Counted from the first letter of the stretch, positions 51,472 through 62,126 are shown. The stretch: 64,000 bases of DNA from Lysinibacillus macroides (GCF_001281525.1 NZ_LGCI01000005.1:310001-374000), one strand, 5' to 3'. A program made the numbers and translations. The notes: generated by a model not told the origin, from the sequence alone.

Positions 51472-51969
51472 ATGGCTATTAAAAAAGTAATTGAGCATCC
51501 AGCAAAGGTACTGTCAACACCGTGTGCAGAAGTAACCGAAATTAATGATGATATCATTACATTGCTGGATGATTTATACGACACAATGGTGGAATATGAT
51601 GGTGTTGGTATTGCGGCACCGCAAATAAATGTAGGTTTACGCGTGGCGATTGTGGAGTTAGGTGAGGAGCGCGATATTTTAGAAATGATTAATCCAACTG
51701 TTATCGAAACAGATGGAGCGGAAGTCGATATTGAGGGTTGCTTAAGCTTTCCAGGATTATATGGTGAGGTAGAACGTCCTGATTATGTGAAAATTGAAGC
51801 ATGTGATCGTGAAGGGCGTGTCTATGAAGTAGAGGCAGGTGGCTTTGATGCTCGAGCCATTTTACATGAGATCGATCATTTAGATGGTGTGCTATTCGAT
51901 GCAAAAATTAAGCGTATTGTTACAGCAGAAGAGCTTGAAGAACTGTATGCAGAAGAGGAGGAGGAATGA
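51472..51969 (+). CDS. def: Peptide deformylase
   Basis: Def removes the formyl group from nascent proteins. The 165-residue enzyme has the three motifs [17 protein letters not shown] and HEIDHLDG with Cys and two His for the metal. A very acidic tail ends it. It is two bases from fmt, as usual. Confidence 0.97.
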   Translation: MAIKKVIEHPAKVLSTPCAEVTEINDDIITLLDDLYDTMVEYDGVGIAAPQINVGLRVAIVELGEERDILEMINPTVIETDGAEVDIEGCLSFPGLYGEVERPDYVKIEACDREGRVYEVEAGGFDARAILHEIDHLDGVLFDAKIKRIVTAEELEELYAEEEEE

Positions 51970-51970
51970 T

Positions 51971-52912
51971 ATGACATCAATTATTTTTATGGGGACACCT
52001 GACTTCTCCGCACCTATTTTACGTATGCTGCATGATGAGGGCTATGCCATTAAAGCAGTTGTGACACAGCCGGATCGTCCAGTTGGGCGCAAGCGTGTAT
52101 TAACGCCTCCTCCAGTAAAAGCGGCTGCCCTAGAGCTTGGATTACCAGTGATTCAGCCTGAAAAGCTACGTGGCTCTGAGGAATTACAGCAAATTCTTGC
52201 CTTGCAGCCTGATTTAGTTGTCACAGCAGCATTTGGACAAATTTTGCCACGGGAATTACTGGATGCCCCTTCTCTTGGCTGTATCAATGTGCATGCTTCT
52301 CTATTACCAAAATATCGAGGAGGAGCGCCTATTCATCAAGCCGTGATAGATGGTGAAAAAGAAACAGGCGTCACGATTATGTATATGGCAGAAAAGCTTG
52401 ATGCAGGTGATATTATCTCTCAAAAGGCAATTCCAATTGAAGAAAGCGATCATACAGGTAAGCTTTTTGAAAAACTCAGTATGGTTGGCTGTGAGCTATT
52501 AAAGGAGACACTTCCTTCTATTATTAACGGAACAAATAGCCGCACAGTGCAAGATGAAGCACAGGTCACATTTGCTGGCAATATTTCCAGAGAGCAAGAA
52601 CGTATTGACTGGACGCAAGATGCCACAGCTTTATACAATCAAGTACGTGGTCTTCATCCATGGCCAGTCGCCTATACAACATTTGAGGATGGTAATTTTA
52701 AAATATGGTGGGCAACGATTGGCACTAATAAGCATGAGGCTATGCCAGGTACAGTGATTGCCATTGCAAAGGATCATTTTGAAGTAGCTGCTGGCAATGG
52801 AACAGCTCTCGCATTATATGATGTGCAGCCAGCGGGTAAAAAGCGCATGACAGCAGAGGAATATTTGCGTGGTACAGGTTCTAAATTACAGATTGGGGAC
52901 CAATTTCAATGA
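51971..52912 (+). CDS. fmt: Methionyl-tRNA formyltransferase
   Basis: Fmt formylates initiator Met-tRNA. The 313-residue product has [14 protein letters not shown], the catalytic block [18 protein letters not shown] and a C-terminal tRNA-binding domain. GAGGAGGAATG precedes ATG 51971; a longer frame reaches back into def. It overlaps rsmB by four bases. Confidence 0.97.
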   Translation: MTSIIFMGTPDFSAPILRMLHDEGYAIKAVVTQPDRPVGRKRVLTPPPVKAAALELGLPVIQPEKLRGSEELQQILALQPDLVVTAAFGQILPRELLDAPSLGCINVHASLLPKYRGGAPIHQAVIDGEKETGVTIMYMAEKLDAGDIISQKAIPIEESDHTGKLFEKLSMVGCELLKETLPSIINGTNSRTVQDEAQVTFAGNISREQERIDWTQDATALYNQVRGLHPWPVAYTTFEDGNFKIWWATIGTNKHEAMPGTVIAIAKDHFEVAAGNGTALALYDVQPAGKKRMTAEEYLRGTGSKLQIGDQFQ

Positions 52913-54270
52913 GTAAAAAAAGTGTAGTGATTTGGGATGGCAATGTGCGAGATGCCGCACTTTCCATACTATTAGCAGTGGATAAAAATCAAGCTTATAG
53001 CAATCTATTGCTCAATGAAACGATTAAACGCCATAAAATAGAAGCGAAGGATCGCGCCTTATTAACTGAAATTACGTATGGACCATTACAGCATAAAATG
53101 ACCCTTGATTATTATTTAGAGCCTTTTATTCGTGGTAAGGTAGATCATTGGGTGCGCTGGCTATTAAGAATATCGCTCTATCAAATGCATTATTTAACAC
53201 GGATACCAGCACACGCTGCTGTCAACGAGGCTGTAGAAATTGCCAAGCGTCGAGGCCATCGTGGTATTGCTTCAACGGTCAATGGTATTTTACGATCCGT
53301 GCTACGGAATGGTGTTCGTGCTACAGGCGATATAGCAGATCCAATTGAACGTCTTGCCATTGAAACAAGCCATCCACACTGGCTAGTACAACGCTTTATT
53401 GATAACTATGGTATAGATGTCGCAACAGCAATGTTGCATGACAATAATGTGCCACCTGTACAAACAGTACGTGTTAATTTAACAAAGGCAACGGTTGCTC
53501 AAGCGATTGCTGAACTAGAAGCGGAAGGTTTAACAGCCAAACAAAGCGATGTTATACCAGAATGCTTACACATCACAAATGGTCAGCCAGCACGCACAAA
53601 AGCGTTTAAAGAAGGTATGATTACGATTCAGGATGAAAGCTCAATGATTCCAGCTAAAGTGTTAAATCCAGCTTCAGGTATGCGTGTTTTGGATATGTGT
53701 GCAGCTCCAGGAGGAAAAACAACACATTTAGCCGAAATAATGAACAATGAAGGTTCTATTTTAGCAACAGACCTTCATCCACATAAATTAGATTTAATCG
53801 ACCATAATACAGAACGTCTAGGGCTTGCTATTGTCGAAACAGCCCCAATTGATGGACGGAAAGCATCAGAATTTTTACAAGCAGCGTCCTTTGATGCTAT
53901 TTTAGTGGATGCTCCTTGTAGTGGTCTAGGAGTTATGCGACGTAAGCCTGATATTAAATATACCAAGCGAGAAGAAGACTTAGCAAGCTTGCAAACGATA
54001 CAATTAGCATTGCTAGATGCCGCAACAAAAGTATTGAAAACAAATGGTAAGCTTGTGTACAGTACATGTACAGTCGATAAACAAGAAAATGAAGGCACTG
54101 TACAAGCCTTTTTAGCAGCGCATCCAGAAATGGTAGCGATACAACTAGAATCTTTACCAACAAAATTAGCGGAAAAGCAAGCAAATGGCATGCTTCAAGT
54201 CTTTCCACAGGACTTTGGCAGTGACGGTTTCTTCGTTGCCGCCTTTCGTAAAAAAGGAGAATCCAATTAA
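52909..54270 (+). CDS. rsmB: RsmB, 16S rRNA m5C967 methyltransferase
   Basis: The 453-residue protein has an N-terminal NusB-like RNA-binding domain (about 10-140) and a Rossmann methyltransferase domain with the SAM motif [26 protein letters not shown] and the catalytic Cys in [12 protein letters not shown]. It methylates C967 of 16S rRNA (E. coli numbering). It overlaps rlmN by one base. Confidence 0.95.
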   Translation: MSKKSVVIWDGNVRDAALSILLAVDKNQAYSNLLLNETIKRHKIEAKDRALLTEITYGPLQHKMTLDYYLEPFIRGKVDHWVRWLLRISLYQMHYLTRIPAHAAVNEAVEIAKRRGHRGIASTVNGILRSVLRNGVRATGDIADPIERLAIETSHPHWLVQRFIDNYGIDVATAMLHDNNVPPVQTVRVNLTKATVAQAIAELEAEGLTAKQSDVIPECLHITNGQPARTKAFKEGMITIQDESSMIPAKVLNPASGMRVLDMCAAPGGKTTHLAEIMNNEGSILATDLHPHKLDLIDHNTERLGLAIVETAPIDGRKASEFLQAASFDAILVDAPCSGLGVMRRKPDIKYTKREEDLASLQTIQLALLDAATKVLKTNGKLVYSTCTVDKQENEGTVQAFLAAHPEMVAIQLESLPTKLAEKQANGMLQVFPQDFGSDGFFVAAFRKKGESN

Positions 54271-55412
54271 TGGTGGATCAAGAGAGATTTAATGAACGTA
54301 TTAATGATTTAGTGGAAGAAGCAGAGGACAAGCCTGCTCGACGTGTGAAAAAAGAAAAACCAAATTTAAAAGAATCCATTTATTCTTTACAGCCACATCA
54401 ATTAGAAGAATGGCTAAAGGAAAATGGTGAAAAGCCTTTCCGTGCTGCTCAAATTTTTGATTGGTTATATAATAAACGAGTAAAAACCTTTGAAGAGATG
54501 TCAAACCTTTCAAAGGGCCTACGTGACAAGCTAGCTGCTAATTTTGCCTTAACTACATTATCAACAATTATCCAGCAAGAATCGAAGGATGGCACAATTA
54601 AGTTTTTATTTCAATTGCAGGATGGCTATTCCATTGAAACCGTGTTAATGCGTCATGATTATGGCAACTCTGTTTGTGTAACGACGCAGGTAGGCTGCCG
54701 CATTGGCTGTACATTTTGTGCCTCAACCTTAGGTGGTTTAAAGCGTCATTTATTAGCAGGCGAAATCGTGGAGCAGGTTGTTAAGGTACAGCAAACATTA
54801 GATGAGCTAGGCGAGCGTGTATCACATATTGTGATTATGGGAATTGGCGAACCGTTTGATAACTATGATGCGATGATGAACTTTTTAAAGGTAATTAACC
54901 ATGAAAAAGGGTTAAATATTGGTGCGCGTCATATTACCGTCTCAACATCAGGGATTGTACCAAAAATTTATCAATTTGCTGATGAGCAGCTACAAATCAA
55001 TTTTGCTGTATCACTACACGCTCCAAACCAAGAGGCACGTCAAAAGCTAATGCCGATTGCACGTGCTTATAAATTGGATGAATTAATGGAAGCTGTACGT
55101 TACTATACGAAAAAGACAGGCCGACGTGTTAGCTTTGAGTATGGGTTAATGTCTGGTGAAAATGATTCAGTGGAAATTGCAGAGGAATTATCGGCATTAA
55201 TTAAAGGCATTAAATGCCATGTCAATTTAATTCCTGTTAACTATGTGCCTGAACGTGATTACGTTCGCACAGCTCGTAGTCAAATTTTTGCCTTTGAAAA
55301 AACATTAAAGAAAAATGGCATTAACGTAACGATCCGCAGAGAGCAAGGTGCTGATATTGCAGCTGCATGTGGGCAATTACGTGCGCAAGAGAGAGCTGAG
55401 GAAACGAGGTGA
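54270..55412 (+). CDS. rlmN: RlmN, radical-SAM rRNA/tRNA adenine C2 methyltransferase
   Basis: RlmN methylates A2503 of 23S rRNA and A37 of some tRNAs. The 380-residue protein has the radical-SAM Cys motif CRIGCTFC (CxxxCxxC), [18 protein letters not shown] block and a C-terminal Cys in AACGQLR. An N-terminal charged extension of about 30 residues precedes the HhH-like start ([17 protein letters not shown]). Confidence 0.96.
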   Translation: MVDQERFNERINDLVEEAEDKPARRVKKEKPNLKESIYSLQPHQLEEWLKENGEKPFRAAQIFDWLYNKRVKTFEEMSNLSKGLRDKLAANFALTTLSTIIQQESKDGTIKFLFQLQDGYSIETVLMRHDYGNSVCVTTQVGCRIGCTFCASTLGGLKRHLLAGEIVEQVVKVQQTLDELGERVSHIVIMGIGEPFDNYDAMMNFLKVINHEKGLNIGARHITVSTSGIVPKIYQFADEQLQINFAVSLHAPNQEARQKLMPIARAYKLDELMEAVRYYTKKTGRRVSFEYGLMSGENDSVEIAEELSALIKGIKCHVNLIPVNYVPERDYVRTARSQIFAFEKTLKKNGINVTIRREQGADIAAACGQLRAQERAEETR

Positions 55413-55415
55413 CCT

Positions 55416-56168
55416 GTGTTGGAATATACAGTCGAAAGTGATATTGGGTTAAAAAGATCCATTAATGAAGACCGTGCTGCATTTTTTAAGCGTCCAGATG
55501 GGCTTGCACTAGCACTTGTAGCAGATGGCATGGGTGGTCATAATGCTGGCGATGTAGCGAGTGATATGGCAATCAAGCAGATGGAAACCTTTTTTTTACA
55601 GGCAGACACTCATCATTTTGTATCAACAACATCAAAAAAAGAATGGTTATTGTACACAGTTAAGCAATTGAATAAAAATATTTATGACTATTCTTTATCA
55701 CATGAAGACTGTAAAGGAATGGGCACAACACTTATTGCGGTATTAATTGAAGGCTATCATTGCTCCATCGCACATGTTGGAGATAGTCGTGTGTATTATT
55801 TCTTTGAAGATGGCGCACAACAAATAACAAGAGATCATTCCTATGTTAATGTGCTGGTGGAAAATGGTGAAATAAGCGAAGAAGAAGCTTTAACACATCC
55901 AAAGAAAAATTTTATCTTAAAAGCAATTGGTACAGAGGAAACCATTGAACCAGACTTTTATGAGGTTGATTTAGCTTCGCAATCGTATTTATTGATTTGC
56001 TCAGATGGATTAAGCAATAAATTAACAGTTTATGAAATGGCTTCGATTATTACGTATCCAGATTCTATCCAGGAAAAGGGTCGTAAACTTATTGGATTAG
56101 CAAATGATAGCGGGGGAGAGGATAATATCTCCCTCGTCTTACTAACAAAAAGGGATGAGGAGGTGTAA
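55416..56168 (+). CDS. prpC: PrpC, PP2C-type serine/threonine phosphatase
   Basis: PrpC reverses phosphorylation by the adjacent PASTA kinase. The 250-residue PP2C has the metal-binding NEDR and DGMGGHNAGD, GTTLIAVLIEG, HVGDSRVYYF, DHSYV and a final GGEDNISLVLL. GTG 55416 and TTG 55419 are both possible; GAGGTGA at 55406-55412 suits the second slightly better. It is followed two bases later by prkC. Confidence 0.95.
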   Translation: MLEYTVESDIGLKRSINEDRAAFFKRPDGLALALVADGMGGHNAGDVASDMAIKQMETFFLQADTHHFVSTTSKKEWLLYTVKQLNKNIYDYSLSHEDCKGMGTTLIAVLIEGYHCSIAHVGDSRVYYFFEDGAQQITRDHSYVNVLVENGEISEEEALTHPKKNFILKAIGTEETIEPDFYEVDLASQSYLLICSDGLSNKLTVYEMASIITYPDSIQEKGRKLIGLANDSGGEDNISLVLLTKRDEEV

Positions 56169-56170
56169 GA

Positions 56171-58150
56171 ATGCTTGTAGGGAAAAGAATTAGTGACCGC
56201 TATAAAATTTTAGGACTCATTGGTGGCGGAGGTATGTCGAATGTTTATTTAGCGCATGACATGATACTAAGCCGTGATGTCGCAATTAAAATATTGCGCT
56301 ATGATTTTTCCAATGAGGAGGAATTGCATCGACGTTTTCAGCGTGAGGCACTGTCTGCTACAAGTCTTACACACCCGAATATTGTTAGTATTTATGATGT
56401 AGGTGAGGATGGCGATCTACATTATATTGTGATGGAGTATGTCCAAGGAAAAACCCTAAAGCAGTACATACAAGAATTTGCACCAATTTCTCCTGCGAGA
56501 AGTGTGCATATTATGAAGCAATTAACCTCTGCTATTGCCAATGCGCATGAAAATCATATTATCCATCGTGATATTAAGCCGCAAAATATTTTAATGGATG
56601 CGGAGGGCAATGTAAAAATTACCGATTTTGGGATTGCCATGACGCTTAGTGCAACCTCCTTTACACAGACAAACTCTGTGCTTGGCACGGTCCATTATTT
56701 ATCGCCAGAGCAAGCTCGCGGTGGTACGGCAACAAATAAATCGGATATCTATGCACTTGGTATTGTGTTATATGAATTATTAACAGGTGAATTGCCGTTT
56801 TCAGGCGAGTCAGCCGTTTCAATTGCCCTCAAGCATTTACAGGCAGAAACACCGTCAGTTCGGGCTTTTGATGCAACCATTCCACAGAGCGTGGAAAATA
56901 TAGTACTAAAAGCTACTGCCAAAGATGCTTCACATCGTTACACTACGGTAGAAGAAATGTATGAGGACTTGGAAACGGTGTTAGCACCCTCTCGTATCAA
57001 TGAGCCAAAATTTGTTATCCCCATTGATGAGGACATCACAAAAGCAATTCCCATTATTAAGGAACAGCCTTTGGAGAAAGAGGAAGACTTAGAAAAAACG
57101 AGAGCGATTGTACCTATTAAAGAAATGAAGCCTGTAGAGCAACCTAAAAAGCCAGCCAATAAGCCAGCATCTACCACAGCAAAGAAAAAATGGCCTTTAT
57201 ATATAGCTGGATTGCTTGTTGTCACAATAGCTGTTTTCTTATTCCTTCTCTATGCCACAGACTTATTTAGCCCGAAAAAAGAGGCGATTCCTGAAGTGGC
57301 TAATTTAACGGTTGATGAAGCAACAAAACGATTGGAAGAAGCAGGCTTTGTTGTTAGTGAGGAGCATCAGGAGCGGAATTCTGAAGAAGTGGAAAAAGGT
57401 AAGGTAATTGAAACCGATCCACCATCAGGAACGCTGCGTGTAAAGGGCTCAGAAATTGATTTAGTCGTAAGCCAAGGTGCTGTAATGATGGTAGTGGGTA
57501 ATTATGTGGGACAAAATATTCATCAGGTGGAAGCCTTATTAAAAGGGAAATTTTTAGAGGTCAAAACAGAGTATATTTTTTCGAACGAACCAGAAGGGCG
57601 CATTATTGAACAAAGTATCCCTGCTAATGAAGAAGTGGTGGCACAGGATGAAGTCATCACGTTTAAAGTTAGTCAAGGCGTTCAAATGGTACGCGTAGAA
57701 GATGTTGTCAATTATACAAAAGCTGATCTGGATGACTATGTGCAAAGAGTAGGCTTAAAATGGCGTGTTTCCCGCGAAGACTATCATGATACGATTCCGG
57801 CTGGCAGCGTCATATCTCAATTGACGAAAGCGGGCACTCAGGTTGAGGCAGGTTCAACAATATCCGTAGTTTTAAGTAAGGGACCTGCTGAAAAACCTAA
57901 CAAAACACTTATAAAGACTGTGCTGATTGAGTATCTCCCTACAGAAGAAGAAATTGCACAAAACATTCGTGTTGAAATACAAGATAAAAATCATACCATG
58001 TCAGAGCCAGCGGATGAGTTTCCAATTTTAAGCGATACGCCTTACAAGATCCAGCTTGTCATTGAAGAAGGCAAGCAGGCAGGGTATCGTATTATTCGCG
58101 ACTCAGAAATTATTCTCGAAGAAAAATTCAATTATGATGATGTGAACTAA
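56171..58150 (+). CDS. prkC: PrkC, PASTA-domain Ser/Thr kinase
   Basis: PrkC senses muropeptides and controls growth and spore germination. The 659-residue protein has a kinase domain (1-275; GGGGMSNVY, catalytic HRDIKPQN, DFGIA, APE-like SPEQA), a juxtamembrane linker, one membrane segment (about 341-361) and three PASTA repeats (about 367-575), then a final C-terminal domain. Kinase motifs are intact. It is encoded with its phosphatase PrpC and upstream of rsgA, as in B. subtilis. Confidence 0.97.
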   Translation: MLVGKRISDRYKILGLIGGGGMSNVYLAHDMILSRDVAIKILRYDFSNEEELHRRFQREALSATSLTHPNIVSIYDVGEDGDLHYIVMEYVQGKTLKQYIQEFAPISPARSVHIMKQLTSAIANAHENHIIHRDIKPQNILMDAEGNVKITDFGIAMTLSATSFTQTNSVLGTVHYLSPEQARGGTATNKSDIYALGIVLYELLTGELPFSGESAVSIALKHLQAETPSVRAFDATIPQSVENIVLKATAKDASHRYTTVEEMYEDLETVLAPSRINEPKFVIPIDEDITKAIPIIKEQPLEKEEDLEKTRAIVPIKEMKPVEQPKKPANKPASTTAKKKWPLYIAGLLVVTIAVFLFLLYATDLFSPKKEAIPEVANLTVDEATKRLEEAGFVVSEEHQERNSEEVEKGKVIETDPPSGTLRVKGSEIDLVVSQGAVMMVVGNYVGQNIHQVEALLKGKFLEVKTEYIFSNEPEGRIIEQSIPANEEVVAQDEVITFKVSQGVQMVRVEDVVNYTKADLDDYVQRVGLKWRVSREDYHDTIPAGSVISQLTKAGTQVEAGSTISVVLSKGPAEKPNKTLIKTVLIEYLPTEEEIAQNIRVEIQDKNHTMSEPADEFPILSDTPYKIQLVIEEGKQAGYRIIRDSEIILEEKFNYDDVN

Positions 58151-58161
58151 GGAGGAATTGG

Positions 58162-59046
58162 ATGGCGCAAGGCCAAATAAGAAAAGCATTAAGCGGCTAT
58201 TATTATGTATATGATGGAGATCAACTGATCCAATGTCGAGGACGTGGGGTATTTCGTAATCGTGGCGAATCCCCGCTTGTCGGCGATATTGTAGAGTATA
58301 CAATGGAAACAGAAGGTTCAGATGGAACGATTCAAAAGATTTTAGAACGTCAAAATGAATTGGTGCGTCCGCCCATTGCTAATATTGATCAAGGGGTTTT
58401 GGTATTTTCCGTCAAAGAACCCTATTTCAATACGGTTTTATTAGATCGTTTTTTAGTGGTTTTAGAATCATTCCGTGTACACCCCATTATTTGTTTAACA
58501 AAAATGGATTTATTAAAAAATGATGAATATGAGGAATTACAAGGGTATATTAAGGATTATCAACAAATAGGCTATACCGTGCTACAAACTTATAAAGATG
58601 AAGAAGCATTAATTGAACGATTACAACCTATTTTAAAGGGTAAAACAACAGTATTAGCAGGGCAATCAGGTGTTGGCAAATCGACATTGCTCAATACATT
58701 AATTCCTGAACTAAATTTAAAAACAGGTATTATTTCACAAAGCTTAGGACGAGGTAAACATACAACTCGTCATGTTGAGCTTATTGAGGTTTGCGATGGT
58801 CTATTAGCAGATACACCTGGATTTAGCTCTTTTGATTTTGATGAGGTTGAAAAAGAAGAGCTAGGCTTATGTTTCCCTGAAATGGCAAGACTAGCGGACG
58901 ATTGTAAATTCAGGGGCTGCCTGCACCTGAAGGAACCTAAATGTGCAGTGAAGGCAGCAGTAGAAGCAGGAGATATTCGTGATTACCGCTACAAGCATTA
59001 TGAACAATTTATGCAAGAAATTATGGATCGAAAGCCGAGGTATTAA
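58162..59046 (+). CDS. rsgA: RsgA, circularly permuted ribosome-assembly GTPase
   Basis: RsgA matures the 30S subunit. The 294-residue protein has an OB-fold N-terminus, the permuted G motifs in order G4 (TKMDLL), G1 (GQSGVGKS) and G3 (DTPGFSSF), and a zinc-binding C-terminus (CKFRGCLHLKEPKC). AAGGAGG precedes the ATG. It is two bases from rpe. Confidence 0.96.
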   Translation: MAQGQIRKALSGYYYVYDGDQLIQCRGRGVFRNRGESPLVGDIVEYTMETEGSDGTIQKILERQNELVRPPIANIDQGVLVFSVKEPYFNTVLLDRFLVVLESFRVHPIICLTKMDLLKNDEYEELQGYIKDYQQIGYTVLQTYKDEEALIERLQPILKGKTTVLAGQSGVGKSTLLNTLIPELNLKTGIISQSLGRGKHTTRHVELIEVCDGLLADTPGFSSFDFDEVEKEELGLCFPEMARLADDCKFRGCLHLKEPKCAVKAAVEAGDIRDYRYKHYEQFMQEIMDRKPRY

Positions 59047-59048
59047 AT

Positions 59049-59717
59049 ATGATACAAATAGCACCATCAATTTTAGCAGCGAATTTTGCAAAATTAGGAG
59101 AGGAGGTAAAGGAAGTAGAGCAAGCAGGTGCAAAGCTTCTTCATATCGATGTAATGGACGGTCATTTTGTGCCAAATATTTCTTTTGGCTCCATCGTCTT
59201 AGATGCTATCCGACCATTAACAAAACTTCCATTAGATGTACACTTAATGATAGAAAATCCAGACCAATATATTGAACAGTTTGCAAAAGCTGGAGCAGAC
59301 TATATTACGGTGCATGTAGAAGCGTGTCGCCATTTACATCGAACAATTCAATTAATCCGTTCATATGGTGTAAAAGCAGGTGTCGTATTAAATCCACATA
59401 CACCGATAGAGTCTATTCAACACATTTTAGAGGATATCGATATGGTATTATTGATGACTGTTAATCCAGGGTTCGGTGGACAAAAGTTTATTCATTCTGT
59501 TGTGCCTAAAATTGAAGCATTATCAGCGATGATTAAAGAGCGAGGCTTAGATATTGCCATTGAAATTGATGGCGGTATCACAGCTGAAACAATTGTGCCA
59601 TGTGCACAGGCGGGAGCGACAATTTTTGTAGCTGGCTCAGCCATCTATAGTAAAGAGGATCGAATTGCGGCACTTCAAGAGATTTTAGCGGCTGGCGAGG
59701 CAGCGATTAAAGAATGA
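59049..59717 (+). CDS. rpe: Ribulose-phosphate 3-epimerase
   Basis: Rpe interconverts ribulose-5-P and xylulose-5-P in the pentose phosphate path. The 222-residue TIM barrel has HIDVMDGHFVPNIS, DVHLMIENP and MTVNPGFGGQKFI with the metal and catalytic Asp/His. It overlaps thiN by four bases. Confidence 0.97.
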   Translation: MIQIAPSILAANFAKLGEEVKEVEQAGAKLLHIDVMDGHFVPNISFGSIVLDAIRPLTKLPLDVHLMIENPDQYIEQFAKAGADYITVHVEACRHLHRTIQLIRSYGVKAGVVLNPHTPIESIQHILEDIDMVLLMTVNPGFGGQKFIHSVVPKIEALSAMIKERGLDIAIEIDGGITAETIVPCAQAGATIFVAGSAIYSKEDRIAALQEILAAGEAAIKE

Positions 59718-60367
59718 CAACGGTCGTTGTTTGTGCAGGTGGCCCCAAAAATGAGCTTTGTTCATTTTCAACGTTTCAGCAACAACAGGATGTCGTGTTT
59801 ATCGGTGCAGATCGTGGCGCTTTATATTTAGTGGAGCAGGGAATTACACCTCACGCGATTGTAGGAGATTTTGATTCCTTAACAGATGAAGAATACCAAG
59901 CTGTTTCAGCACAGACAAAGAATCAGCAACGTTTTCAGCAAGAGAAAAATGAGACAGATACAGATTTAGCCTTACTGAAGGCATTGACATATACACCGCA
60001 GGAAATTGTACTGACAGGTGTGACGGGGGGACGTTTAGATCATTATGAGGCGGCAGTGCGTGCCATCTATCGTTTACAAAAAAAGCACCCCTCTGTTGAG
60101 CTGAAAATTATGAATGCTACAAATATGCTGCAATTTCTCTTACCAGGTACCTATACCATTTATGCAGATGACGGGTATCGTTACTTATCTTTCTTTGCTT
60201 ATGAGGAGACTGTCCGAGATGTAACATTGAGGCAAGTAAAATATGAAACAACGAATGAGGAAATTTCTTTAGGAACCTCTCGATTTACAAGTAATGAAAT
60301 AATAGGTGCTGCAGGGTCTATATCTTTCTCGCAAGGCATATGTTTAATGATAAGAAGCATAGATTAG
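59714..60367 (+). CDS. thiN: Thiamine pyrophosphokinase
   Basis: ThiN makes thiamine diphosphate from thiamine and ATP. The 217-residue product has the family blocks GADRGALYLVEQGI, VGDFDSL, KNETDTDLALLKAL and GVTGGRLDHYEAAVRAI. It corresponds to B. subtilis yloS and lies just upstream of spoVM, which matches the standard order. Confidence 0.95.
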   Translation: MTTVVVCAGGPKNELCSFSTFQQQQDVVFIGADRGALYLVEQGITPHAIVGDFDSLTDEEYQAVSAQTKNQQRFQQEKNETDTDLALLKALTYTPQEIVLTGVTGGRLDHYEAAVRAIYRLQKKHPSVELKIMNATNMLQFLLPGTYTIYADDGYRYLSFFAYEETVRDVTLRQVKYETTNEEISLGTSRFTSNEIIGAAGSISFSQGICLMIRSID

Positions 60368-60385
60368 CGTAAGGGGGAGAGAGTC

Positions 60386-60487
60386 CTGAAAGTATATACG
60401 TTCCAGCTGCCGAAATTTGTGAGTAGTATTACGCGTACGTGTATAAACCTATTTAAAAAAGATAAGAAAGTCAAAAAATCCGACTAA
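60386..60487 (+). CDS. spoVM: SpoVM, small sporulation protein with CTG start
   Basis: The 33-codon frame reads (M)KVYTFQLPKFVSS and then a basic tail, matching SpoVM (MKFYTIKLPKF in B. subtilis), including Pro9, which is needed there for membrane-curvature recognition at the forespore. No ATG, GTG or TTG exists in frame between the upstream stop at 60365-60367 and the first Lys codon, so CTG at 60386 is the only plausible start; AGGGGG (60372-60377) is eight bases upstream. The stop codon lies inside the terminator stem. It sits 18 bases after thiN. The tail is seven residues longer than the 26-residue B. subtilis protein. SpoVM anchors SpoIVA and the spore coat. Confidence 0.85.
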   Translation: MKVYTFQLPKFVSSITRTCINLFKKDKKVKKSD

Positions 60488-60505
60488 TAGCAGTCGGATT
60501 TTTTA
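60474..60505 (+). terminator. Terminator overlapping the end of spoVM
   Basis: AAAAAATCCGACT and AGTCGGATTTTTT form a thirteen-pair stem with an AATAGC loop; the upstream arm contains the last spoVM codons. Confidence 0.93.
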
Positions 60506-60581
60506 TTTTATAATAGAGAATATTCGCCAAAAGACTCTTTGAAGCGGTTCCTCTAAAAAGTAAGAAATATGAAACAGGTGA

Positions 60582-61643
60582 TGTGAGAAAGCATTATCTG
60601 TTTTTTGCGTTGAGGAACTTTATAAGAATAACATATTAATTGTAGATGATAACTTCTACTTCCGCTTAGTACCTGTGAAAAAGGGCAGTGAGCATCAGGT
60701 CATTGAGAAGCTTGTCTGTGCAGAGCGTGTGGTACGTGAAACATTGGCAAGTAATGATGTGCATGTGGTCGCACGTCCAATGACGATTGAAACCAACTTA
60801 TCGTCTCGTCCAGTCGTGGTGACATTACCATTGCGTGATGTGACTTTGCCAACAAATGCAGCAGAGCGTCAGGCCTTTTTAGCTAGTTTAGCTGTATTTA
60901 TTGAGCATACAGATGGGGAGAAAAAGGTTGTTCATCCAGAAGTGGTAACGATGCAGGATGGCAAACCAGGTCTGCGCTTTACAGTAGAAAAATTCAGTAC
61001 CTTTACGATTATTCAGGTAGCCAAGGAAGCAGAGGGCACACATGCCGCGTATATCCAGGGCTTCCCAGATGGCACATTTGGTCCAGATAAAAACGTAACA
61101 CGCGCGCAAGTAGCGTTCATGCTAGCACGTATTTTAGGCTATACAGAGGAACAAGTGAAGCAAGCCCCATTTAAAGATGTCCAAACAAATCATCCAGCAG
61201 CAGGCGCGATTGCGTTTGTCAAGGAACAGGGTATCATGAACGGTGATAATGAAGGCAACTTCCATGCAGGCGCGAATATTACACGTGCGGAAATGGCAAC
61301 GGTCGTGTCGAACTTCAAAGAACTGGCTGTGGAAGAAAATATAGCTTTAACATTCAAGGATACAAAAGGACACTGGGCACAGTGGATTATTGAAGCAAAC
61401 CGTGCAGCAGGCATTATCAATGGGTTAGACAATGACCGCTTCGCACCAAACGCTGCCTTAACACGTGCACAGGCAGTGGTCATGATTAATCGTATGTTTG
61501 AGCGTGGTCCATTACATGGTGTCACTACACCAAGCTTCCCAGATGTCAAAATGACGCACTGGGCATTTAAAGAGATTGAAGAAGCAGCAAGCACACATTC
61601 TTATTATGTAGACAAGGATGGTAACGAACAGCTAGCTGAATAA
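60582..61643 (+). pseudogene. 5'-truncated SLH-domain surface protein
   Basis: The frame opens after a stop at 60579-60581 and contains the C-terminal part of a surface protein: a beta-rich domain (about nt 60680-61020) and three SLH motifs (YIQGFPDGTFGPDKNVTRAQ, NEGNFHAGANITRAEM, NDRFAPNAALTRAQ). SLH domains bind pyruvylated wall polymer. There is no signal peptide, no ribosome site at the first GTG (60675) and no promoter, so this is probably the 3' remnant of a larger gene. A terminator follows. A functional truncated form cannot be excluded. Confidence 0.7.
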
Positions 61644-61652
61644 GCAAGTAGG

Positions 61653-61692
61653 AAAAACAGGCATGGGCATTCGCTCTATGCCTGTTTTTTCT
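61653..61692 (+). terminator. Terminator after the SLH remnant
   Basis: AAAACAGGCAT and ATGCCTGTTTT pair around GGGCATTCGCTCT with a T-run, which suggests the remnant once had a transcript. Confidence 0.9.
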
Positions 61693-61817
61693 AGGTTGTA
61701 CTGAAGAATTGTGTTAGGAATGATGTTAATGAAGCAGTAGGAGCATCAATTTGATCAGCTTTAGGGCAACAGAAATGATCATTTAATGCTGAATAAACTG
61801 GATATGAAAAACAGCAT

Positions 61818-61858
61818 GAAAAAAATCGATTTGCGCTTAGGGCGAAATCGATTTTTTA
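61818..61858 (-). terminator. Terminator of rpmB
   Basis: AAAAATCGATTT and AAATCGATTTTT arms pair around GCGCTTAGGGCG; on the minus strand the stem is followed by a T-run. Confidence 0.9.
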
Positions 61859-61868
61859 GAAGCAGCGA

Positions 61869-62057
61869 TTAAACGCGCTCAATTTTACCTGATTTTAATG
61901 CACGAGCAGAAACCCATACACGTTTTGGTTTACCGTCAACTAAGATACGAACTTTTTGAAGGTTAGCACCCCAAGTACGTTTGTTAGCGTTCATAGCGTG
62001 GGAACGGTTGTTACCAGTACGAGCTTTACGACCAGTGATTACACATTGTTTTGGCAT
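61869..62057 (-). CDS. rpmB: Ribosomal protein L28
   Basis: The 62-residue basic protein has the L28 pattern [20 protein letters not shown] and [12 protein letters not shown], then [11 protein letters not shown]. It lies convergent to spoVM as in B. subtilis. The single Cys near the start indicates the zinc-free form. GGAGGG precedes the start on the minus strand. Confidence 0.97.
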   Translation of the reverse strand: MPKQCVITGRKARTGNNRSHAMNANKRTWGANLQKVRILVDGKPKRVWVSARALKSGKIERV

Positions 62058-62126
62058 GTTGTATTCCCTCCTTACTGTTAATGCTGAAAGATTACTATTT
62101 CAGTTCGGTATTTCACATACCATAAT

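Noticed and set aside
60300..60345. Sigma-E promoter for spoVM inside thiN
   Set aside because: TATATC and CATATGTT resemble sigma-E elements but spacing is several bases short of the usual 13-15.
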